A stretch of DNA of 6,888 nt from a bacterium (GTDB lineage: Bacteria > Cyanobacteriota > Vampirovibrionia > Gastranaerophilales > Gastranaerophilaceae), in contig JAKSUP010000076.1 in the NCBI GenBank assembly GCA_024408905.1, positions 1 to 6,888 of the forward strand, written 5' to 3'. The position numbers and the translations under genes were made by a program. Under the pieces are notes generated by a model that made no database searches, had not been told where the DNA came from, and was given only the letters and a program-made list of their open reading frames with translations. This document shows positions 1-5,534 of the stretch, in pieces; the stretch's first letter is position 1, and the number at the start of each line of letters is the position of its first letter.

Positions 1-810
1 CCTCTTTTGATAATCGGCATTTTGATAAAGGTTTGCTGTAATAAGTTCGCCATACAATCTGTATTTATCCGTATTATCTCTTTTTTGCAAAAGGTTTGTA
101 ATCTTATCAACAGAAGATTTAACTTTTTTCATTTTTCCTTGAACAATATTTAAAAGTTTTGTTTTTTCTGCCTTTAGATTTACACCCTCTTGAATTTTAG
201 AATAATAATTGTCTAAGTTTTCATTAATGCTAGTTACATCACTAAATGTTTTATATAAAGGGGTGCTCACTTGTTCTTTTACATTTACCTCCGGGGGATA
301 AATGTATTTTAAGCCGCCTTGAAGCTCTCTATATTTACTTTTTTCTGCTCCGACATTATGGGCACAACCTATTATCACAGAAGTTTCTTTGTCATACAAA
401 ATTACGTTTGAATGTTTTCCCATAAGTTCTATACAAAGACAAAGCAATCGTTTTTCTGAAAGTTCGTCATAAGTTTCAAAATGTAGTTCCAATATACGTT
501 CATTTTCAACCACTAAAGCGTCAGCAATTCTTGCCCCTTCAAGATATTTTCTTAATAGCATACAAAACATCGGAGGCTGTTTCGGGATTTCAATATTTCT
601 TCGCTTTTCACCTTCTATTCCCATAAAAGCAACATGATAGAATTGTGGATTAATATTTATATAAAACTTTTTTGAGACCGAATTATTACGAATGTGCAAC
701 ACAAAATCACGCCTTGTCGGCTGCTGTATTTTTTGCAGTCTTGCACCAATAAAAAAATCAATATTTTCTTCAAAAAAAGCTTTTAATGTTAAATAATCTA
801 TGTTTTGCAT
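1..810 (-). CDS. rqcH: RqcH (Rqc2/NEMF homologue, NFACT family), N-terminal part, cut by window edge
   Basis: The frame is open from an ATG at 808-810 to base 1 and gives 270 residues; the C-terminal half lies outside. I checked the first 90 codons by hand and found no frameshift. NFACT-N hallmarks are R24-LQKIQQPTRRDFVL, the segment LLRKYLEGARI (85-95), NERIL (103-107), MGKHSNVILYD (130-140) and LQGGLKYIYPP (163-173). Residues from about 195 to 245 are Lys/Glu/Leu-rich and fit the start of the family's coiled-coil arms. In the family, RqcH binds stalled 50S subunits carrying peptidyl-tRNA and recruits tRNA-Ala to add alanine tails that mark the chain for degradation. Older annotations call it fibronectin-binding protein A/YloA. 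The usual DR pair of the NFACT-N domain is E104-R105 here, a conservative change. There is no Shine-Dalgarno; a TATAAT ends 6 nt before the ATG. Family assignment is secure. Confidence 0.9.
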   Translation of the reverse strand, partial: MQNIDYLTLKAFFEENIDFFIGARLQKIQQPTRRDFVLHIRNNSVSKKFYININPQFYHVAFMGIEGEKRRNIEIPKQPPMFCMLLRKYLEGARIADALVVENERILELHFETYDELSEKRLLCLCIELMGKHSNVILYDKETSVIIGCAHNVGAEKSKYRELQGGLKYIYPPEVNVKEQVSTPLYKTFSDVTSINENLDNYYSKIQEGVNLKAEKTKLLNIVQGKMKKVKSSVDKITNLLQKRDNTDKYRLYGELITANLYQNADYQKR

Positions 811-816
811 AAAAAC

Positions 817-847
817 ATTATAAATAAAAAGAAAACTTTTTTGTTAA
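817..847 (-). promoter_or_regulatory. Candidate rqcH promoter, leaderless
   Basis: On the minus strand a perfect TATAAT (817-822) is followed by six bases and then the rqcH ATG (808-810). This places the predicted transcript start on or next to the start codon. A TTAACA (842-847) lies 19 bp upstream as a poor-spacing -35. The gap between rqcH and the gene upstream of it is only 38 bp and has no ribosome site. Readthrough from that upstream gene is the alternative. Confidence 0.5.
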
Positions 848-848
848 A

Positions 849-1196
849 TTAATCATAAAAGTTCCATTCATCACTATTTGATACAAAATTTTTTAAAGAT
901 TGTTCTATTAAATTAATGCTTGGTGTATTTTTATATTCAAAATAAGCTGAATACAAATATCTAAATATTAGGTTTAAATCTTTCTTGGTTTTACATACAA
1001 ATATTTTCAATGAGGGATAATATTTTATACTTTTTGATTTTGGTTGAATTTCTTTTAAAATTGAATTTATATCTAATTGAGTGTATTCCTGTAAAGTCCA
1101 AACAATCTGCATATTTTTATAATAAATTCTCAAATAATACTCTTGTTCTGATTGTAATTCTATTTTGTACTTATAGCTATATTTAAGTTCATACAT
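849..1196 (-). CDS. Tyr-rich hypothetical protein, 115 aa, divergent from an XRE regulator
   Basis: I do not recognise this protein. From the ATG at 1194-1196 it has 115 residues, about 16 of them Tyr (14%), plus many Lys, Ile, Asn and Gln. The N-terminal half looks beta-rich (alternating Tyr/Lys/Ile) and the C-terminal half helical (ILKEI, KKDLNLIFRYLYSAY, NLIEQSLKNF). It has no signal peptide, no convincing membrane segment and one Cys. The frame also stays open up to a TTG at 1230-1232, but that TTG is the first half of a TTGATA that makes a good -35, so I prefer the ATG. The gene lies 38 bp upstream of rqcH on the same strand and is divergent from the XRE gene at 1263. A palindromic operator covers its start codon, so the XRE protein probably controls it. 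Its base and residue bias differ from the conserved genes nearby, which could mean acquisition or fast evolution. Confidence 0.6.
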   Translation of the reverse strand: MYELKYSYKYKIELQSEQEYYLRIYYKNMQIVWTLQEYTQLDINSILKEIQPKSKSIKYYPSLKIFVCKTKKDLNLIFRYLYSAYFEYKNTPSINLIEQSLKNFVSNSDEWNFYD

Positions 1197-1203
1197 ATGA
1201 ACT
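1186..1203. promoter_or_regulatory. Operator O1, 18-bp palindrome
   Basis: AGTTCATACATATGAACT has two 8-bp arms that pair perfectly around a 2-bp centre. It covers the start codon and predicted transcript start of the Tyr-rich gene. A near copy (O2) occurs in the same gap at 1239-1254. Position and symmetry fit binding by a dimeric HTH protein; the XRE product encoded at 1263 is the obvious candidate. Binding is inferred. Confidence 0.65.
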
Positions 1204-1232
1204 ATATTAACAAGACAATGTTTTATTATCAA
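1204..1232 (-). promoter_or_regulatory. Candidate promoter of the Tyr-rich gene
   Basis: On the minus strand TTGATA (1227-1232) and TAATAT (1204-1209) are 17 bp apart. A TATAGT (1201-1206) is an alternative -10. The predicted start lies near 1197, directly before the ATG at 1196, so the mRNA would be leaderless. The transcript start falls inside the palindrome at 1186-1203. Confidence 0.45.
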
Positions 1233-1238
1233 TACATA

Positions 1239-1254
1239 AGTTCACATGTATGAA
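1239..1254 (-). promoter_or_regulatory. Operator O2, near copy of O1
   Basis: Read on the minus strand this is TTCATACATGTGAACT, which matches O1 (TTCATACATATGAACT) at 15 of 16 positions. It ends 8 bp before the ATG of the XRE gene and covers that gene's most plausible -10 (TATGAA, 1249-1254; TTATCA at 1226-1231 as -35, 17-bp spacing). The centres of O1 and O2 are 53 bp apart, about five helical turns. Binding here would repress the regulator's own gene. Confidence 0.6.
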
Positions 1255-1262
1255 AATATATT

Positions 1263-1508
1263 ATGAAAAACACAGAATTTAACAAAATTATCTCTAAAAG
1301 AATAAAAGATTTAAGAGCTGCAAAAAACTTAACCATTGAACAATTAGCATATCAGAGTGGTATTTCAAAAGGTGGCTTGAGTGAAATTGAAAGAAACATG
1401 AAAGAGCCTATGCCTTATACTATATTACGAATTTGTTCAGGTTTAGAAATTACTATGTCAGAATTTTTTAATTTTGATGAAATTAATGAGTATGAAAACG
1501 AATTGTAA
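1263..1508 (+). CDS. XRE-family HTH transcriptional regulator, 81 aa
   Basis: This is a single-domain Cro/C1-type helix-turn-helix protein. Residues 11-68 form the five-helix domain: RIKDLRAAKNLTIEQLA (helix 1 and start of helix 2), QSGISKGGLSEIER (turn and recognition helix) and ILRICSGLEITMSEFF (helices 4-5). The last 13 residues are acidic (DEINEYENE). No sensor, peptidase or toxin domain is attached, so it should act as a dimeric DNA-binding repressor or antitoxin-like regulator. The ATG at 1263 is the only sensible start; there is no Shine-Dalgarno upstream. The gap shared with the divergent Tyr-rich gene holds two copies of one palindrome, one over each gene's start region, which suggests autoregulation plus control of the neighbour. 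The gene ends before a strong palindromic terminator. The target remains inference. Confidence 0.88.
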   Translation: MKNTEFNKIISKRIKDLRAAKNLTIEQLAYQSGISKGGLSEIERNMKEPMPYTILRICSGLEITMSEFFNFDEINEYENEL

Positions 1509-1523
1509 TTATTGATATAACAC

Positions 1524-1565
1524 AATAATGGCGAGATTTTGAATATTCAAAATCTCGCCATTATT
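1524..1565. terminator. Bidirectional Rho-independent terminator, perfect 42-bp palindrome
   Basis: The 21-base left half (AATAATGGCGAG through GAAT) is followed by its exact reverse complement. As RNA this gives a 19-bp stem with a 4-nt loop and a GGCGAG/CTCGCC core. It lies between the convergent XRE gene (ends 1508) and valS (ends 1608). On the plus strand the stem runs into ATAATTTTATT, and on the minus strand into GTGTTATAT, so the tails are U-rich but not pure. Termination of both genes is the simplest reading; the remainder of the 1509-1607 gap shows nothing else. Confidence 0.75.
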
Positions 1566-1607
1566 ATAATTTTATTACTCTGTTACCCCAAGTATTTACC
1601 CCTGAGC

Positions 1608-4268
1608 CTACTTTAATGATTCAATCAAGTCTGTGATAACTTTTTCTTGAGCGATAATTTCTTCAATACGGGCATTTGTTTGTTCAACAAGTTCTTTTGG
1701 AGCGTTTGCAACAAATTTTTCGTTCTTCATTCTGCCTAACAAAGAATTCTTTTCATTTGTAAGTTTTTCTAACTTTTTATTTTGTCTTGAAATTTCTGCA
1801 TCAAGGTCAATCAAATCAGCCAAAGGCACAATAAGTTTTGATGCTGATACGACTGCTGTTGCAGACTTCGGAGGAACAGGAGAATTAATATCAGCGTAAG
1901 TTATGTTGTTAACTTTCGCTAATCTGTGGATGTAAGACTCTATAGCTTTAAATATTTCAAGTTCTCTGCCTTCACTTCTTATTTCAACATCAACTGTTGC
2001 AGAAGTTGAAATATTAAAGCTTTGACGCACGTTTCTGAGTGACGTAATTGTTTCAAAAACTTGACTCATTTCTTCAGCCTCGTTTTTGTAACTCAAACTT
2101 TCATCATATTGAGGATATTTTGCAACAATTAATGCATCATTTTCACCATCTTCAAGTCCAAATTGTTTAAGAGTTTGCCAAATACTTTCCGTTATATGTG
2201 GCATAATAGGGTGGAACATTCTTAAACTCATATCAAGAACATATTTCAAAACTCTTTGAGTATTTAGTTTAAGCTCAGGGTCTTGAAGTTGAATTTTTGC
2301 AATTTCCACGTACCAGTCACAGTATTCACTACGGAAGAAATCATAAAGAACGTGAGCGATTTCACCAATTCTGAATTCCTTCATATTTTGGTTTACTGTT
2401 TTAAGTGTTTCGTTTAATTGATTCAAAATCCATTTATCAACAAGGGTTAATTTAGATTTATCTATCGGTTTATTATCAACACCTTCTAAGTTCATTAATA
2501 CGAAACGAGATGCATTCCAAAGTTTGTTAGCAAAATTTCTTCCGTATTCAAATCTCTCGTCAGAAATCTTGATATCTTGTCCACCATAAGTACAAAGAGA
2601 AGTCATTGTAAACCTTAAAGCATCGCAGCCGTATTTATCAATAATTTCAACAGGGTCAATAGTATTACCTTTAGATTTTGACATCTTTTGACCTTTTTCA
2701 TCTCTGATTAAACCATGGATATAAACAGTGCTAAACGGTGCCTTTTTAGTAAATTCCAACCCCATTGTAATCATTCTTGCAACCCAGAAGAAGATGATAT
2801 CAAAACCTGTTACAAGAGTTGTTGTAGGGTAGAATTTTTTGAAATCATCAGTTCCTGCATTAGGGAAACCCATTGTAGAGAATGGCCACAAGCCTGATGA
2901 GAACCAAGTATCAAGGCAATCCGTATCTTGTACGTAATTTTCAGGATCAGGATTTTCTTTTGCTACAACCATTTCGCCCGTTGTTTTATGGTAGTACGCA
3001 GGAATTTGGTGTCCCCACCATAATTGACGAGAAATACACCAATCTCTTATATTTTCCATCCAACCTAAATAATTCTTTTCCCAACGGTCAGGAATAAATT
3101 TAATTCTGCCGTCTTTAACTGCTGCAATAGCTTCTTTTGCCAAAGGCCCCATTTTTACAAACCATTGTTCAGAAAGCAACGGTTCGATTGTTGTATTACA
3201 TCTTTGGCATTTGCCGACATTGTGTTCGTGATCTTTTATTCTTAACAAAAATCCTTTAAATTGAAGCATATCAACAATTTTTTTACGAGCTTCATATCTG
3301 TCTAAACCTTGATATTCAAGTGGAACTTCTGCGCAAGACTTCAATTTCCCTTCTTCATCAATTACCCAAATAGGTTGGAAATTGTGACGCTTACCAACTT
3401 CGTAGTCATTAGGGTCGTGAGCAGGAGTGATTTTTACTGCACCTGTACCAAATGATTTATCAACATATTCATCAGCAATAATCGGAATAACTCTGTTTGT
3501 CAAAGGTACTAAAACATTTTTACCGATTAATTCTGAGTATTTTTTGTCACTTGGGTGAACTGCAATTGCAACATCACCAAACATTGTTTCAGGACGAGTA
3601 GTATCTACAATAATTGCCCCCGGTTCGCCAACAAGAGGGTATGAAATCTCCCACATGTGACCTTGTTCTGTTTCGTATTCGGTTTCTATATCAGAAATTG
3701 CAGACATACAACGTGGACACCAGTTTACGATATATGCTCCTTTATAGATCAAACCTTTGTTATAAAGAGTTACAAAAACTTCTTTTACGGCATCAGAACA
3801 TCCTTTATCAAAAGTAAATCTTTCTCTTGAACGGTCAAAAGATGCGCCAAGTCTTTTAAATTGATTAAGGATTGTAGACTTATGTTCATTAGCCCATTCC
3901 CAAGTTCTTTCCAAGAATTTTTCTCTGCCTAAATCAAAACGGGAAAGTCCTTCTTTTCTAAGTTGTTTTTCAACAACAGCTTGAGTTGCAATACCTGCGT
4001 GATCTGTACCCGGAAGCCAAAGTGCTTCGTACCCGTTCATTCTGTGATAACGAGTCAAGATATCTTGCAAAGTTCCGTCAAGTGCATGCCCCATATGCAA
4101 TACACCTGTTACGTTTGGAGGTGGAATTACTATTGTATGTGGAGGCTTGTTTGAATGAGCGTCAGCCTTAAAATAATTACCATCTTCCCAAAATTTATAC
4201 ATCTTTTCTTCGGTAGATTGTGCGTCATAAACTGTAGGTAAATCCTCAATTTTAGTCTTTGTTTCCAT
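1608..4268 (-). CDS. valS: Valyl-tRNA synthetase
   Basis: This class Ia synthetase charges tRNA-Val with valine in the cytoplasm; 886 residues is the normal bacterial length. Landmarks in order: PPPNVTG (49-55) and the HIGH-type motif HMGH (58-61); GTDHAGIATQ (87-96); zinc cysteines CPRC (184-187) and CQRC (354-357); the CP1 editing domain with TTRPET (223-228) and KITPAHDPNDYE (279-290), where R225, T228, K279, T281, D285 and D288 match the editing residues known in the Thermus enzyme; KMSKS (528-532); an anticodon-binding helical domain from about 605 to 755; and a C-terminal coiled-coil tRNA-binding arm (820-886). The enzyme appears fully functional, with editing of mischarged threonine intact. 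The frame stays open to an ATG at 4355, but the start at 4266-4268 follows a good Shine-Dalgarno and the natural family N-terminus, so I chose it. No T-box leader is present. Confidence 0.97.
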   Translation of the reverse strand: METKTKIEDLPTVYDAQSTEEKMYKFWEDGNYFKADAHSNKPPHTIVIPPPNVTGVLHMGHALDGTLQDILTRYHRMNGYEALWLPGTDHAGIATQAVVEKQLRKEGLSRFDLGREKFLERTWEWANEHKSTILNQFKRLGASFDRSRERFTFDKGCSDAVKEVFVTLYNKGLIYKGAYIVNWCPRCMSAISDIETEYETEQGHMWEISYPLVGEPGAIIVDTTRPETMFGDVAIAVHPSDKKYSELIGKNVLVPLTNRVIPIIADEYVDKSFGTGAVKITPAHDPNDYEVGKRHNFQPIWVIDEEGKLKSCAEVPLEYQGLDRYEARKKIVDMLQFKGFLLRIKDHEHNVGKCQRCNTTIEPLLSEQWFVKMGPLAKEAIAAVKDGRIKFIPDRWEKNYLGWMENIRDWCISRQLWWGHQIPAYYHKTTGEMVVAKENPDPENYVQDTDCLDTWFSSGLWPFSTMGFPNAGTDDFKKFYPTTTLVTGFDIIFFWVARMITMGLEFTKKAPFSTVYIHGLIRDEKGQKMSKSKGNTIDPVEIIDKYGCDALRFTMTSLCTYGGQDIKISDERFEYGRNFANKLWNASRFVLMNLEGVDNKPIDKSKLTLVDKWILNQLNETLKTVNQNMKEFRIGEIAHVLYDFFRSEYCDWYVEIAKIQLQDPELKLNTQRVLKYVLDMSLRMFHPIMPHITESIWQTLKQFGLEDGENDALIVAKYPQYDESLSYKNEAEEMSQVFETITSLRNVRQSFNISTSATVDVEIRSEGRELEIFKAIESYIHRLAKVNNITYADINSPVPPKSATAVVSASKLIVPLADLIDLDAEISRQNKKLEKLTNEKNSLLGRMKNEKFVANAPKELVEQTNARIEEIIAQEKVITDLIESLK

Positions 4269-4274
4269 TGATTT

Positions 4275-4282
4275 TCCTCTCT
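4275..4282 (-). promoter_or_regulatory. Shine-Dalgarno of valS
   Basis: AGAGAGGA on the minus strand ends 6 nt before the ATG at 4268. It decides the start against the upstream in-frame ATG at 4355, which would add 29 non-conserved residues and would place the promoter inside the gene. Confidence 0.8.
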
Positions 4283-4301
4283 TTATATTTCGTTTAACAA
4301 A

Positions 4302-4310
4302 ATCATAACA
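4302..4310 (-). promoter_or_regulatory. Candidate valS promoter, extended -10
   Basis: TGTTATGAT on the minus strand fits the extended -10 pattern TGnTATAAT with one mismatch. It predicts a transcript start near 4295 and a leader of about 27 nt that includes the Shine-Dalgarno. No convincing -35 is visible, as is usual for extended -10 promoters. The whole gap between valS and the divergent gene is 115 bp. Confidence 0.45.
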
Positions 4311-4348
4311 CAAAAGAGGTTGATAAGCGTATATTAAATACTTATATA

Positions 4349-4376
4349 ATGACATTTCTTAAAATATCGTTATAAT
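4349..4376 (+). promoter_or_regulatory. Promoter of the exported-protein gene, leaderless
   Basis: ATGACA (4349-4354) and a perfect TATAAT (4371-4376) are separated by 16 bp. Only seven bases lie between the -10 and the ATG at 4384, so transcription should begin at or within a base or two of the start codon. A second option upstream, TTGATA (4320-4325) with TATAAT (4345-4350), has a 19-bp spacer and would give a leader of about 27 nt, also without a Shine-Dalgarno. Confidence 0.6.
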
Positions 4377-4383
4377 AAAAATT

Positions 4384-4881
4384 ATGAAGAAACTTTTTGC
4401 ATTAATTTTTTTGACACTTTTTTTCTCAGTCAGTACGCAAGCTCAAGTTATAGAAGCAGGTGTTTCAATAGAAGAAGTACCTAAAGCGTTATTTGGGAGC
4501 TGGAGTATAAGAGCAAAACTTGATACTACAAATTCTATGTCCACATTCAAACCTCAGAGTGCTGACTATTGGACTTTAAAGAGAGAGGGTGATATCATTA
4601 CCCTTGACAATCCATATACAGGAGCTAAAGCAGAAGTCTCGCTAAAAAATGTAGAGGGGAATTTGATAACTTTTTCTCGCAAAACGTCTTATGATAATAA
4701 TAAAGTCCTAACAGACACCGTAACAATAAGGATTGATGAAAACAATTTTAGTGGGATAAATTACTTAAAACTGGAATCTTTTTCTCTCGTAGATAATCAC
4801 TTGATGAAAACAGAAAACGCAACATACTTGATAAAAGGTGAAAAAGTCGCTGGCGACAGTATTTTAAAAACAAACAATTAA
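4384..4881 (+). CDS. Exported protein of unknown function, 165 aa
   Basis: The N-terminus is a classic Sec signal peptide: MKK, a hydrophobic core rich in Leu and Phe, then STQA with likely cleavage between A20 and Q21. There is no lipobox Cys and no Cys elsewhere, so the mature protein of about 145 residues should be soluble in the periplasm or attached to the envelope by other means. The mature part reads as alternating beta strands and turns (FGSWSIRAKL, DYWTLKREGDIITL, NPYTGAKAEVSLKNVEGNLITF, DTVTIRIDENNFSG, ATYLIKGEKVAG), which would suit a small beta-barrel or beta-sandwich of the lipocalin-like kind. I do not recognise the family. It is divergent from valS and overlaps the zinc-finger gene tail to tail by 4 bp. 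The start is fixed by the signal peptide even though no Shine-Dalgarno is present. Confidence 0.85.
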   Translation: MKKLFALIFLTLFFSVSTQAQVIEAGVSIEEVPKALFGSWSIRAKLDTTNSMSTFKPQSADYWTLKREGDIITLDNPYTGAKAEVSLKNVEGNLITFSRKTSYDNNKVLTDTVTIRIDENNFSGINYLKLESFSLVDNHLMKTENATYLIKGEKVAGDSILKTNN

Positions 4882-5192
4882 TTATTTACCCTTTTTTTTT
4901 TTTTTTTTAAAAATTCACAATCTGCTTCAAGTCTTTTGTCTTCCATAGCATCAATTAGTTCATCAATTTCTTTGATTTGTCCAAGTTCAAACCCAACTTC
5001 TGCCAGCAAAACACAATCATTACAAAGCCTGTAATTGCCATATTGAACAGAGCCTGCAAGAGATTTTATCCCGCCACAAGCATCACATTGAAATTGTTCT
5101 GTTTCAGAATCCGGATTTTCTTCTATATCATCAAGTCGCATTTGCTCAACGACCAATTGCATTTCTGCTATAACTTCTTCTTTTGATTTCAT
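4878..5192 (-). CDS. Small C4 zinc-finger protein, 104 aa
   Basis: Two CxxC pairs, C36-x2-C39 and C57-x2-C60, are separated by 17 residues in CDACGG...RLCNDCVLLAE and almost certainly bind one zinc. The spacing equals that of the DksA/TraR finger (which also ends L-C-x-D-C-x-x-L-A-E), and the pattern also recalls the ClpX N-terminal zinc domain. The 35 residues before it form an acidic amphipathic helix; those after it form a second charged helix (QIKEIDELIDAMEDKRLEADCEF) ending in KKKKKRVNN. It lacks DksA's long coiled-coil and acidic tip and has no ClpX ATPase, so I give no function; a partner-binding role is inference. The ATG at 5190-5192 has only a weak GGGA upstream. The gene follows the second XRE gene by 56 bp and may share its transcript. 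Confidence 0.75.
   Translation of the reverse strand: MKSKEEVIAEMQLVVEQMRLDDIEENPDSETEQFQCDACGGIKSLAGSVQYGNYRLCNDCVLLAEVGFELGQIKEIDELIDAMEDKRLEADCEFLKKKKKRVNN
4892..4908. repeat. 17-bp T homopolymer at the junction of convergent genes
   Basis: An uninterrupted run of 17 T on the plus strand (A on the minus strand). It encodes the Lys run near the end of the minus-strand zinc-finger gene and lies 11 bp past the stop of the plus-strand exported-protein gene, where the transcript would carry a long U tract. The nearest hairpin (GTCGC-TG-GCGAC, 4846-4857) is 34 bp away, so it is not a classical terminator. Runs this long are prone to slippage. Confidence 0.9.
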
Positions 5193-5230
5193 AATATAAA
5201 TATCCCATACAACAAAATATCTCTGCTTTT

Positions 5231-5236
5231 ATTATA
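5231..5236 (-). promoter_or_regulatory. Candidate -10 of the zinc-finger gene
   Basis: A perfect TATAAT on the minus strand predicts a start near 5224 and a leader of about 32 nt. The best -35 (TTGAGT, 5251-5256) is only 14 bp away and lies in the end of the XRE gene, so the match is incomplete. Co-transcription with the XRE gene is the alternative. Confidence 0.4.
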
Positions 5237-5248
5237 CACAAAGAACAG

Positions 5249-5467
5249 CTACTCAAAAAATGTTTTAACAGGAACTTTAAAAAATTCTGCAAGCTCAATT
5301 ATTCTTTTTAAGCTTATATATCTTTCAAATCTTTCGACATGACCTACAAACTTGCTATTTACATTTAAAATTTCAGACAATCTCTCTTGAGATAAATTAT
5401 TTTTAAATCTCAAGATTTTTAAATTTTTGGCAATAGTCCGATAAGTTTCTTCTTGCAAATTTGACAT
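5249..5467 (-). CDS. XRE-family HTH transcriptional regulator, 72 aa
   Basis: This is a second single-domain Cro/C1-type helix-turn-helix protein. Residues 12-70 hold the domain: IAKNLKILRFKNNLSQERLSE, the turn with ILNVNSKFVGHVERFER as recognition region, then LKRIIELAEFFKVPVKTFFE. It stops almost directly after helix 5. It differs in sequence from the regulator at 1263, so the two are not recent duplicates. The start at 5465-5467 has no Shine-Dalgarno; a TATAAT at 5485-5490 leaves a leader of about 11 nt. It is divergent from the 85-residue gene, and a palindrome in the gap could be its operator. The zinc-finger gene follows 56 bp downstream on the same strand. Confidence 0.87.
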   Translation of the reverse strand: MSNLQEETYRTIAKNLKILRFKNNLSQERLSEILNVNSKFVGHVERFERYISLKRIIELAEFFKVPVKTFFE

Positions 5468-5484
5468 AATAATTTATTTTATAT

Positions 5485-5490
5485 ATTATA
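5485..5490 (-). promoter_or_regulatory. -10 of the second XRE gene
   Basis: A perfect TATAAT on the minus strand, 17 bp before the ATG at 5467. No good -35 is visible; its place is taken by the imperfect palindrome at 5504-5520, so a bound regulator would block the promoter. Confidence 0.45.
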
Positions 5491-5503
5491 CCTATGAAGC
5501 ACC

Positions 5504-5520
5504 ACTGCTATATAAGCACT
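5504..5520. promoter_or_regulatory. Candidate operator between the second XRE gene and the 85-aa gene
   Basis: ACTGCT-ATATA-AGCACT is an imperfect palindrome in which five of six arm positions pair. A further direct half-site, AAGCAC, occurs at 5497-5502, 17 bp from AAGCAC at 5514-5519. The palindrome includes the extended -10 of the plus-strand gene (TGCTATATA, 5506-5514) and sits in the -35 zone of the XRE gene. Binding by the XRE protein is inferred. Confidence 0.45.
5506..5514 (+). promoter_or_regulatory. Candidate extended -10 promoter of the 85-aa gene
   Basis: TGCTATATA fits TGnTATAAT with two mismatches and predicts a start near 5521, leaving a 14-nt leader with a GGGGA ribosome site (5526-5530). 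TATACT (5520-5525) is an alternative -10 that would start transcription at about 5532 and remove the ribosome site from the mRNA. Confidence 0.4.
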
Positions 5521-5534
5521 ATACTGGGGAATAT

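Noticed and set aside
1197..1232. TTG start for the Tyr-rich gene at 1232
   Set aside because: The TTG is part of a TTGATA -35 spaced 17 bp from a -10; the ATG at 1196 is the better start, though not proven.
2715..4171. Several plus-strand open frames of 60-71 codons inside valS
   Set aside because: They lie antisense to highly conserved ValS motifs, have no ribosome sites and encode no recognisable domain; they are shadows of valS.
4269..4355. N-terminal extension of ValS from the ATG at 4355
   Set aside because: The 29 extra residues match nothing in the family, while the ATG at 4268 has a good Shine-Dalgarno and the extension covers the likely promoter.
4269..4383. T-box riboswitch upstream of valS
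   Set aside because: The gap is only 115 bp and shows no T-box core, specifier stem or terminator.
4846..4908. Classical Rho-independent terminator for the exported-protein gene
   Set aside because: The hairpin GTCGC-TG-GCGAC has a 2-nt gap, is inside the gene and lies 34 bp from the T run, so the usual hairpin-plus-U geometry is missing.
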